From: Reyranella sp.
GTDB lineage: Bacteria; Pseudomonadota; Alphaproteobacteria; Reyranellales; Reyranellaceae
Assembly (NCBI GenBank): GCA_022844015.1
Contig: JALHMO010000005.1
Location: 1-64,000, forward strand
Length of the DNA: 64,000 nucleotides
Reading direction: 5' to 3'
Part shown: in pieces, positions 1-6,483 of the stretch
Position numbering within the stretch: the stretch's first letter is position 1
How the letters are laid out: every line of letters starts with the position of its first letter
Notes under the pieces: model-generated
The model's database searches: none
Seen by the model: only the letters and a program-made list of their open reading frames with translations
Told to the model about the DNA's origin: nothing
Program-made: the position numbers and the translations under genes

Positions 1-8
1 CGCCGCGA

Positions 9-986
9 TCACACCGGCTTGAGATTGGCCCGGCGGATCACCTTGGCCCACTTCTCGGTCTCGTCGGCGATCAGCTTGCCGAACTCGGCCGGCGTCATCG
101 GCATCGGCGCGCCTCCAAGATCGGCGAACCGCGCCTTCATCCTGGGGTCGGCGAGGGCCGCGCCGATCTCGTTGTTGATCCTGTCGATGACCTCGCGGGG
201 CATGCCTTTGGGCCCGCCTACGCCATACCACGCGCTGACCTCGTAGCCCGGGACGAACTCGGCGACGGTTGGAAGGTTCGGCATGGCGTCCGAGCGTGTC
301 GCGCCGGTCGTCGCGAGCCCGCGCAGCTTGCCGGCCCTGATGTACTCGATCGACGAGGGCGGCGTGGGAAACAGGACTTCCACCTCGCCTCCCAGCAGGC
401 CGGCGAGGGCGGGTCCATTGCCCCGATATGGAACGTGAACCAGATTGACGCCGGTCATCATGTTGAACAGCTCGCCGGCGAGATGGCCGGCACTGCCAAT
501 CCCGGCGGACCCCATGTTGACCTTTCCGGCGTTTGCCCTGGCGTAGGCGATGAACTCGGGCACCGTCCTGGCCGGAAGCGAAGGGTTCGTCACCAGGTAG
601 AGCGGAATGCTCATGATCCCCGCGGCCGGCGCGATGTCGCGAAGGAAGTTGAAGGTGAGATTGTCGTACAAGGTCGTGTTGATGGCGGCCGGCACGCTCA
701 CCAGAAGGAGCGTGTAGCCGTCGGCCGGCGCACTGACGACGATCTCGGTCGCGATGTTGGTGGCGGCTCCGGGCCGGTTCTCGACAATGAATTGCTGGCC
801 GGTGCGTTCCGTCAGCCACTGCCCCATCAGGCGCGCAACGATGTCGTTGCCGCCGGCGGGGGCAAATCCAACGACCCAGCGGACCGGCCGTGAGGGATAG
901 GCCTGCGCCGCCACGCCATGCGGCAACAGGGGCAACGCGGCGGCGCCGGCCGCGACTTCCAGGATTCGTCGGCGAGGAAGCGTCAT
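9..986 (-). CDS. Bug/TctC-family tripartite tricarboxylate transporter substrate-binding protein
   Basis: Periplasmic binding protein of about 325 residues from the Bug (TctC) family, which captures carboxylates or other small organic solutes. The start is the ATG at 986 because it is followed at once by a twin-arginine-like signal (TLPRRRILEVAAGAAALP, ending AQA); upstream in-frame residues look untranslated. Family landmarks are YPSRPVRWVVGFAPAGGNDI near the mature N-terminus and the VNMGSAGIGSAGHLAGELF and HVPYRGNGPAL stretches. No TctA/TctB membrane subunits are visible within the window, so it is an orphan binding protein, which is common for this family. The ligand cannot be predicted. 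Confidence 0.9.
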   Translation of the reverse strand: MTLPRRRILEVAAGAAALPLLPHGVAAQAYPSRPVRWVVGFAPAGGNDIVARLMGQWLTERTGQQFIVENRPGAATNIATEIVVSAPADGYTLLLVSVPAAINTTLYDNLTFNFLRDIAPAAGIMSIPLYLVTNPSLPARTVPEFIAYARANAGKVNMGSAGIGSAGHLAGELFNMMTGVNLVHVPYRGNGPALAGLLGGEVEVLFPTPPSSIEYIRAGKLRGLATTGATRSDAMPNLPTVAEFVPGYEVSAWYGVGGPKGMPREVIDRINNEIGAALADPRMKARFADLGGAPMPMTPAEFGKLIADETEKWAKVIRRANLKPV

Positions 987-1226
987 GGCGTTCCCTTTGC
1001 TTGGCAGGTGCCCGGTGGACGACAACGCAACCCAACGCGCGACCGCGCGGCGCAATCCCGCCGGCAGGCGATCCAATCAAAGTGTTCGCTACACGACCGC
1101 GCGCGAGGCAACCATTGCGGTCGACGACGCGGCTACGGCACTCGCTCGACGCTTACACGCGAATAGTACGGCGTTGGCCAAAGCATGGGAAGGACGACGA
1201 CGCTGGCGGCCGTCCCGCGCCTCTCT

Positions 1227-2507
1227 CTAGAAGAAGACGTAGGACCGGACGACGACGTTCTTGCGGCAGCGCGCGCTCGCGGGGGCGGTCGGGTCGATGC
1301 AGGCGGTGTGGAACGACCAGCGCGACACCGAGCCGTCATGGACGGAATCGTAACACTTCAGCATCGACACCTCCGTCGATGTCTGCCGCGGGAACCAGTA
1401 CCACTCGTGGTCGGGGCGGTGCGTGAAGCGCGTGGTCTCGCCGACGCGATCGTCGTAGACCCGATAGTTGGTGATGTACGGCTGGTCGGCGAAGGACGGC
1501 CAGGCGCAGAGCACGAAGGGGAACTGCTCGACCGTCTCCATCGGCTTGGCGAGATTGATCGACACGAAGCGCCGTGACATCTTCCGGTCGGCCTCCTCCT
1601 CCGTGTAGTGCTGCGGGCGACCGAAGTTACGCAGGTTCTTCGTGAGCAGCTCGCGGCACCGCACGCGACCGCTGTTGTCGTTCAGGTCGTTGTGCACGAG
1701 GTTGACGTAGCGGGCGTTCACGCCCGGGTTCTTGTTGTCCTGGTCCTCCGTGCGGTCGCCCGTGTAGTCCTTGTCGAAGACGTCGTGGTTGTAGACCAGG
1801 GCATCGGTCGCGCCGGGGAAGAACTCGAGAAGGAGCTTCTCGATCTCCGGGTAGAAAACGCGTTCCACCTCGGCCGAATCGTAAAAGTTCCGGCACTTCG
1901 ATTCCAGGTGCGCCAGCGAGACGCCGAGCCGATCCATGCTCTCGGGCGTGTCGGGCGAGAGACCCGGATGGTACTCGCCGATGCGCCGCGCATCGCGCAT
2001 CACGTGCGGGAAGTAGAGATCGCGCCGCCGGTTCTGCTCCTCGTTCTTGCGCAGGATCTTCGCGATCTCGGCGCGCGCCGGATCGCGCCACAGGGCATTG
2101 GACGGGACGATCGAGTAAGTCGGGCGCTCGTAGACGGTATAGGCCAGCGGCAGCGCCAGGCCGCCTTCGGGCGCCGTCATGCCCGTCGCACGGATGTAGT
2201 CCAGGCACGCGTCGTAGTCGCGGAACGCGGGACCCCACCGGGTCTCGACCGGACGTCCCGGCGGCGCGCTGTCGATCATGTCGACGACGCGCTGGCCCTC
2301 GCCCTCGGCGATCTGGGCGAGTGCATCCTCCAACGCCTTGGTGGTTCCGGCATCGCCATGCCGGTCGAACGACATGTAGGACAGGCCGCCGTTCGCCGCG
2401 ATCGGCGGCGGCTGCCCCTGCGTGAGCTGGAGCGGCGGCACATAGGCCGAGGAAGCCGTCTTCGTGCTTGCGGCAACGCTTCTTTCCGCGACGTCGAGCT
2501 GGCTCAT
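1227..2507 (-). CDS. CmcJ/NvfI-like oxidoreductase (methoxylase/hydroxylase family)
   Basis: Protein of 426 residues resembling the CmcJ/NvfI (GA4-desaturase/AsaB-like) family, whose members act with iron and 2-oxoglutarate or in cephamycin 7-alpha-methoxylation. The ATG at 2507 is preceded by a strong GGAGG ribosome site, while the longer in-frame extension has intergenic character. Family-like stretches are VYNHDVFDKDYTG, VHNDLNDNSG (histidine and aspartates that could ligand metal), RFVSINLAKPMETVEQFPF, and the C-terminal WYWFPRQTSTEVSMLKCYDS. It is monocistronic and divergent from the downstream SDR gene. The substrate is unknown, and the family assignment rests on recalled similarity rather than a search. 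Confidence 0.7.
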   Translation of the reverse strand: MSQLDVAERSVAASTKTASSAYVPPLQLTQGQPPPIAANGGLSYMSFDRHGDAGTTKALEDALAQIAEGEGQRVVDMIDSAPPGRPVETRWGPAFRDYDACLDYIRATGMTAPEGGLALPLAYTVYERPTYSIVPSNALWRDPARAEIAKILRKNEEQNRRRDLYFPHVMRDARRIGEYHPGLSPDTPESMDRLGVSLAHLESKCRNFYDSAEVERVFYPEIEKLLLEFFPGATDALVYNHDVFDKDYTGDRTEDQDNKNPGVNARYVNLVHNDLNDNSGRVRCRELLTKNLRNFGRPQHYTEEEADRKMSRRFVSINLAKPMETVEQFPFVLCAWPSFADQPYITNYRVYDDRVGETTRFTHRPDHEWYWFPRQTSTEVSMLKCYDSVHDGSVSRWSFHTACIDPTAPASARCRKNVVVRSYVFF

Positions 2508-2949
2508 CGCACACCTCCGGCTGGTTTCGACGTGACGGTGGCACACGGAGCCTGCGCTTTCCAGATCATGAATCTTGTCCGGGTCATTAATCCTGGTCAT
2601 GCGAAGCGACGCTGCCGGCCAGGCAAATGCCAGGCCCTCCTCCTGATCCCTCGCGGCGAGCGACTTGCGCGGCACCCGACCCATCGTTCGGTCCCCGCTC
2701 TCTTCCCGATCCGCGTGGCACAGCCCAGTGGCCGCCGCGCCAGGGGCCTCCATGGTCAGCGATCCATGGCGCCCGGAACCGCCCGAGGCAGGCCGCGCCC
2801 CGACCCGGGCTACACCGCGGGTGCGTTCGCTTCCGGGGTGCTGGAGAGCGTCTGGCGTTGCAGCCCATCCGGCCGCTATCGTCATCGCTCGTATCAAACA
2901 TCATCCTGGCCATCGAACAGCAGGATGGCCGATAGCAAGGGAGAACGGC
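2508..2949. other. divergent intergenic region between the CmcJ-like and SDR genes
   Basis: About 440 bases with no convincing coding potential; translations in all frames look like shadows. It must hold the promoters of both flanking genes. A 7-base inverted pair CATCCTG (2902-2908) and CAGGATG (2921-2927) lies just upstream of the SDR ribosome site (GGGAGA, about 2939) and could be an operator or part of a dispersed repeat. No sigma-70 promoter stands out. Confidence 0.4.
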
Positions 2950-3696
2950 ATGAAGCTCGCGGGAAAAATCGCCCTGGTCACCGGCGGCTCGCGCGGGATC
3001 GGCCGCGCCACGGCGCTCGCCTTCGCTGCCGAGGGCGCCGACATCGCCTTTTGCCATCTGAACGACGGCGCCAAGGCCGATGAAACCGCGGGTGAAATCC
3101 GAGCCCTGGGCCGCCGCGCCCTGCACCGCTCGGTCGATGTCGCCGACATTGCGTCCGGCCGCGCCTTCGCGGCCCAGGCGGCGCGAGAGCTGGGGCCCAT
3201 CGATATCCTGTTCAATAATGCAGGCATGAACGTCCGCAAGCCGTTCGAGGCCTACACCGAGGAGGAGTTCGACCGGATACTGGCCGTGCACCTGAAGGGC
3301 ATGTTCTTCATGGCCCAGGCGGTCTACCCCGCGATGGTGGCGCGCGGCCAGGGTTGCATCATCAACGTCGCCTCCCAGCGGGGGCTGAAGGGCGCGGTGA
3401 ACTCGGCGCCGTACTCGGCTGCCAAGGCGGCCATCATGGGGTTCACGCGCGCGCTGGCGTGGGAGGCGACGCCGAAGGGCGTTCGCGTCAACGCCATCGC
3501 GCCAGGCCCGGTCGTCACCGACCTGACCGCGACCATGACCCCCGAGGATCGCCAGGCCTTCATCGATGCCCTGCCGGTCGGCCGCTTCGGCCGACCGGAG
3601 GAGATCGCCGCCACTGCGCTGCTGCTGGCCGGTCCGGACGGCGGCTTCTATGTTGGCGCCACCCTTTCGCCCAACGGGGGAGACGTGATGCATTAG
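2950..3696 (+). CDS. SDR family NAD(P)-dependent oxidoreductase (FabG-like)
   Basis: Classical short-chain dehydrogenase/reductase of 248 residues. Visible motifs in order: the cofactor glycine motif TGGSRGIG near residue 12, NNAG near residue 90, the catalytic serine region INVASQRG, the active-site YSAAK, and the PGPVVTDL segment after it. The ATG at 2950 follows GGGAGAACGGC, a good ribosome site, and gives the standard start just before KLAGKIALVTGG. It probably oxidises or reduces a hydroxy/keto substrate, but the substrate is not readable from sequence. It stands alone between the divergent oxygenase gene and the toxin-antitoxin pair. Confidence 0.93.
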   Translation: MKLAGKIALVTGGSRGIGRATALAFAAEGADIAFCHLNDGAKADETAGEIRALGRRALHRSVDVADIASGRAFAAQAARELGPIDILFNNAGMNVRKPFEAYTEEEFDRILAVHLKGMFFMAQAVYPAMVARGQGCIINVASQRGLKGAVNSAPYSAAKAAIMGFTRALAWEATPKGVRVNAIAPGPVVTDLTATMTPEDRQAFIDALPVGRFGRPEEIAATALLLAGPDGGFYVGATLSPNGGDVMH

Positions 3697-3853
3697 CGGC
3701 CGAAGTTCCCCTGATTGAAGGACATGGTGAACGTGCTCGGCGAGGCTCCCCGCCGCTGTCATGACGATGCGCGCTGAGGTGCTGTGCTTGTGCCGGCCGT
3801 CGCCGGCACCGTAGGTCCGCGTCCCGCCTGACTGGTTATGGCCCAGATTGATG

Positions 3854-3875
3854 AAGTAGCCTCTGGTAGCTACTT
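3854..3875. promoter_or_regulatory. candidate autoregulatory operator of the toxin-antitoxin pair
   Basis: Perfect inverted repeat AAGTAGC (3854-3860), 8-base spacer, GCTACTT (3869-3875). Inside it sits an 8-base palindrome GTAGCTAC (3866-3873), and GTAGC recurs at 3856 and 3866, exactly one helical turn apart. It lies 8-30 bases upstream of the antitoxin ATG. Phd/VapB antitoxins normally bind such palindromes to repress their own operon; that this one is the operator is inference. Confidence 0.55.
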
Positions 3876-3883
3876 TATTGGCC

Positions 3884-4174
3884 ATGCGCGCAGTGGGGCT
3901 CAAGACGCTCAAGAACAAGCTGAGCGAGTATGTGCGTCTCGCCGCAAGCGGCGAGACCGTGCTGGTGACCGACCGCGATCGCGTGGTCGCCGAAATCGTC
4001 GCGCCGCAGGCCGGGCGAAGTGCCTTTCTCGGGGACGCCATGCTGGCGGAGGCCGTGCGCCGGGGCTGGGTGACGCCACCGACGCTGGTCGCCGCTGGCG
4101 TGCCCCCACGCAAGCCTGTCATGAAGTTTCGCGATCTCATGACCGACCTGGATCAGGATCGCGACGACCGATGA
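3884..4174 (+). CDS. Phd/YefM-type antitoxin of a VapBC-like pair
   Basis: Small protein of 96 residues with the prevent-host-death antitoxin fold: an N-terminal AVGLKTLKNKLSEYVRLAASGE segment (beta strand plus helix, DNA binding) then VLVTDRDRVVAEIV, followed by a C-terminal tail (VMKFRDLMTDLDQDRDDR) that would wrap the toxin. It should neutralise the PIN toxin encoded next and repress the operon. The start is the ATG at 3884; a TTG six bases upstream is possible, and neither has a strong ribosome site. Its stop overlaps the toxin start in an ATGA, so the two are probably translationally coupled. Confidence 0.88.
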   Translation: MRAVGLKTLKNKLSEYVRLAASGETVLVTDRDRVVAEIVAPQAGRSAFLGDAMLAEAVRRGWVTPPTLVAAGVPPRKPVMKFRDLMTDLDQDRDDR

Positions 4175-4557
4175 TCTACGTCGACAGCTCGGTAGCGCTT
4201 GCACATTTGCTGGCCGAGAATCGTTCTCCGTCAGACTTTTTCTGGCTGGGCAATCTGATTTCCAGCTGGCTTCTCGAGTATGAAGTCTTGACCCGCTTGC
4301 ATGCCCGGAAGCTGGAGCGGTCGCATGGCGAGCTCGCCCGCGAGCTGATTGGCCGTATGGCCCTGGTTGAATTGGCCCCTGCCGTGCTTGCTCGCGCAGC
4401 CGAGCCCTTCGCGTTGGCGGTGCGGACGCTCCACGCCCTGCATCTCGCGTCGATCGAGTTCCTGCGCGCCAGCGGCCAGTCCATCGAGCTCGCGACCTAC
4501 GATCAGCGCATGCTTGCCGCGGCCCGGACGCTCGCCATCAAGGAAGCAGCAATCTGA
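4171..4557 (+). CDS. vapC: VapC-like PIN-domain toxin, one catalytic acid substituted
   Basis: PIN-domain protein of 128 residues, predicted Mg-dependent ribonuclease toxin. Expected acidic residues are D5 (IYVDSS), E38 (LEYEVLTRL) and D111 (ATYDQRM). The usual LDALHLA motif reads LHALHLA, so the third PIN aspartate is histidine at residue 88 (codon CAC). Length and fold are otherwise normal. It starts inside the antitoxin stop codon (ATGA). The fold call is firm; whether the ribonuclease is still active is uncertain because of the Asp-to-His change. Confidence 0.88.
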   Translation: MIYVDSSVALAHLLAENRSPSDFFWLGNLISSWLLEYEVLTRLHARKLERSHGELARELIGRMALVELAPAVLARAAEPFALAVRTLHALHLASIEFLRASGQSIELATYDQRMLAAARTLAIKEAAI

Positions 4558-4686
4558 TCGCGCCGACGGCGCCTGCGAAGTCATGCGACCACAATCCCGA
4601 TCGCTTCCCGCAGCACACGCGGATCGAAGCGCGACGCGTGTTTGCCTACTTCACGTGACTTAGCGGGAGCACCATTCTCTCTCGTC

Positions 4687-4771
4687 GATCATGCTCTTGC
4701 GGGACCGCCAGCGTCCCGCCCGCTCAGGGTCATGGGCGAGCGGGACGCTGGCGGTCCGCAAGAGCCTGATC
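4687..4771. repeat. long inverted repeat between convergent genes
   Basis: Left arm 4687-4719 and right arm 4740-4771 pair over about 27-32 bases with a single-base bulge (GGGACCGCCAGCGTCCCGC against its complement). It lies between vapC and the convergent soeC gene and covers the soeC stop codon. The structure could terminate transcription from both sides, but there is no T-tract, and the length suggests a dispersed palindromic element. Confidence 0.7.
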
Positions 4772-5705
4772 AGACCTCCGACCTGCCGTAAAACAGGGTG
4801 ACGGCGTGCTGCGCCTCGGCGAAGAACAGCCAGCGCTCGACGAAGACGCCCGCCGTCCCCAGAGCCGCGGCGACGAAGGCGGCAGCGACGGCCGGCCAAC
4901 CTGCAACGACGAAGGGTGCCAGCGAAAGCACGAAGGGCAGGCCGAAGCCCAGTCCGGTCGCGATCCTGCGCAGCCTGGCGGCATGCTTGCGGGCGATCTG
5001 GAAGCCCATCTCCTTCAGCAGATAGTTCTCCGACGTATGCGGTGCCTCGAAGAGCCGCACCGTGCCCAGGGAACCCAGTCCGGTCGCACTGCCGGCGGTG
5101 CTGGTGGCCGGGGCGCTGTCGATGAAGCGCCAGTAGGCAAGTTTCAGGAAGGCGGCGAGCACGATCGTCGCCGGCGCCAGCACGTAGAGTTCCGGCCGCG
5201 GGCCAAAGATCTGCAGCACCAGCATGAGCCAGAGGGTGCCGCTCATGAGGGCGAGCGCCAGGTAGTTCGGCACGACCCAACGGTTGTGCCAGCGCGGGAC
5301 CGGCTTCAGCGACCGGTAGATCATCGCCGTGCAGAAGACCGTGGCAACGGCGCCGAGCGCCGACAGCAGGCCAGCCGCCTTCATGACGACACCGAGGAAA
5401 ACCCAGCCGATGCCGAACAGCCCGGCCGGCAGGTAGGTCGCCACCGCGGCGACGCCCTCGCGCGACAGCCACGACGTGCGCCATTGCGAGAACGCCCGCC
5501 AGGCGCGCTGGCGCTGCCCGAGATGGAAGGCCGACGACACGAGGCCGCCCGTGATCGCGCCCAGCGCCAGGGCCAACGCCACCAGACCGAACATCCGGTC
5601 GGCAGGCAGCACGCCGAACGGGGCCAGCACACCGAGCAGGGCCAGGAGCCCGTAACCGGCGCCCGAGGCCGTGGTGAACAGGATCACCGACAGTGAGGGA
5701 TGCAC
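4770..5705 (-). CDS. soeC: DmsC-family membrane anchor subunit of a molybdoenzyme (SoeC-like)
   Basis: Integral membrane protein of about 311 residues with eight or so hydrophobic segments, of the DmsC/NrfD type that exchanges electrons with the quinone pool. The start chosen is GTG at 5705, because the translation then begins HPSLSVILFTT, the usual DmsC N-terminus, 31 bases after the FeS subunit stop and behind GGGAAG. The ATG at 5777 lies inside the preceding gene. It is the last gene of the A-B-C operon and would anchor the two hydrophilic subunits. A DMSO-reductase anchor is the alternative reading. Confidence 0.82.
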   Translation of the reverse strand: MHPSLSVILFTTASGAGYGLLALLGVLAPFGVLPADRMFGLVALALALGAITGGLVSSAFHLGQRQRAWRAFSQWRTSWLSREGVAAVATYLPAGLFGIGWVFLGVVMKAAGLLSALGAVATVFCTAMIYRSLKPVPRWHNRWVVPNYLALALMSGTLWLMLVLQIFGPRPELYVLAPATIVLAAFLKLAYWRFIDSAPATSTAGSATGLGSLGTVRLFEAPHTSENYLLKEMGFQIARKHAARLRRIATGLGFGLPFVLSLAPFVVAGWPAVAAAFVAAALGTAGVFVERWLFFAEAQHAVTLFYGRSEV

Positions 5706-5736
5706 GGCGTCTTCCCGATTTCCATCTGGACTCTCT

Positions 5737-6483
5737 TCATTGCGACAGCAGCCGGTCGAGCCATCCCAACAGGCCACCGGCCTGGGCTGGAGTCGCAGGT
5801 GCCAATCGGGCCGGAGCCCCGGTGCAGCCGGCGCTCTGCTGGCGTGGACGCGGCGGCAAATACTTGTTGGTGGGCGCGTAGCCCATCTCCGCCATCAGGT
5901 CGAACCCTTCGCGCTCGGCGACCAGCTTCGATACGGCGGAGTCGGGATCGCCGAGGTCGCCGAAGTGGCGCGCCGAGGCCGGACAGGTGGCGACACAGGC
6001 CGGCACCCGGTCTTCGGGGTCGAAGGTCGTGTTGTAGATGCGATCGATGCAGAGCGTGCACTTCTTCATCACGCCGGCGTCCTCGTCGAACTCGCGGGCG
6101 CCATAGGGGCAGGCCCACGAGCAGAGCTTGCAGCCGATGCAAAGGTCCTCGTTGACCAGGACAATGCCGTCCTCGGCCCGCTTGTAGGAGGCACCCGTCG
6201 GGCACACCGTCACGCACGCCGGCTCGGCGCAATGCAGGCACGAGCGAGGGAAATGCACGGTGCGGCCGGCCGCGCCCTCGCCGACCTCGAACGTGTGCAC
6301 GCGGTTGAACCACACACCGTCGGGATCGGCGCCATACGGCGCAAGATCCGTCAGCGGCGCGGCGACGCCGCCGGAGTTCCATTCCTTGCAGTTCACGGCG
6401 CAGGCGTGACAGCCGACGCAGATGTCGAGGTCGATGACCAGGCCGAGGCGCTTGGCGGACGGCTGAGCAGGCAGGCTGGTCAC
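5737..6483 (-). CDS. soeB: four-cluster 4Fe-4S ferredoxin subunit of a molybdoenzyme (SoeB/DmsB-like)
   Basis: Electron-transfer subunit of 248 residues. Four cysteine groups are visible: CVGCHACAVNC near residue 21, CLHCAEPACVTVCP, CIGCKLCSWACP, and CTLC with CVATCP, enough for four [4Fe-4S] clusters as in DmsB. No Tat signal precedes them. The start is GTG at 6483, overlapping the catalytic-subunit stop by four bases (GTGA), a coupling signature. The C-terminal 40 residues are proline/alanine rich and end in LLGWLDRLLSQ. It should pass electrons between the molybdenum subunit and the DmsC-type anchor. Confidence 0.88.
   Translation of the reverse strand: MTSLPAQPSAKRLGLVIDLDICVGCHACAVNCKEWNSGGVAAPLTDLAPYGADPDGVWFNRVHTFEVGEGAAGRTVHFPRSCLHCAEPACVTVCPTGASYKRAEDGIVLVNEDLCIGCKLCSWACPYGAREFDEDAGVMKKCTLCIDRIYNTTFDPEDRVPACVATCPASARHFGDLGDPDSAVSKLVAEREGFDLMAEMGYAPTNKYLPPRPRQQSAGCTGAPARLAPATPAQAGGLLGWLDRLLSQ

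Noticed and set aside
435-893. Long + strand frame opposite the Bug/TctC gene, and similar long frames such as 6513-9521 and 38574-39908 opposite soeA and purB
   Set aside because: High-GC antisense shadows: arginine/valine/alanine-rich translations without family motifs, lying over genes with strong protein signatures.
3790-3809. GTGCCGG/CCGGCAC hairpin after the SDR gene as a terminator
   Set aside because: Only seven base pairs and no T-tract; short GC hairpins are expected by chance in this composition.
2587-4140. 517-codon minus-strand frame over the SDR and antitoxin genes, including a protein-like stretch near 3700-3830
   Set aside because: It is antisense to two well-supported genes and has no recognisable domain; the stretch near GDGRHKHSTSARIV could be a decayed fragment but nothing supports a start or family.
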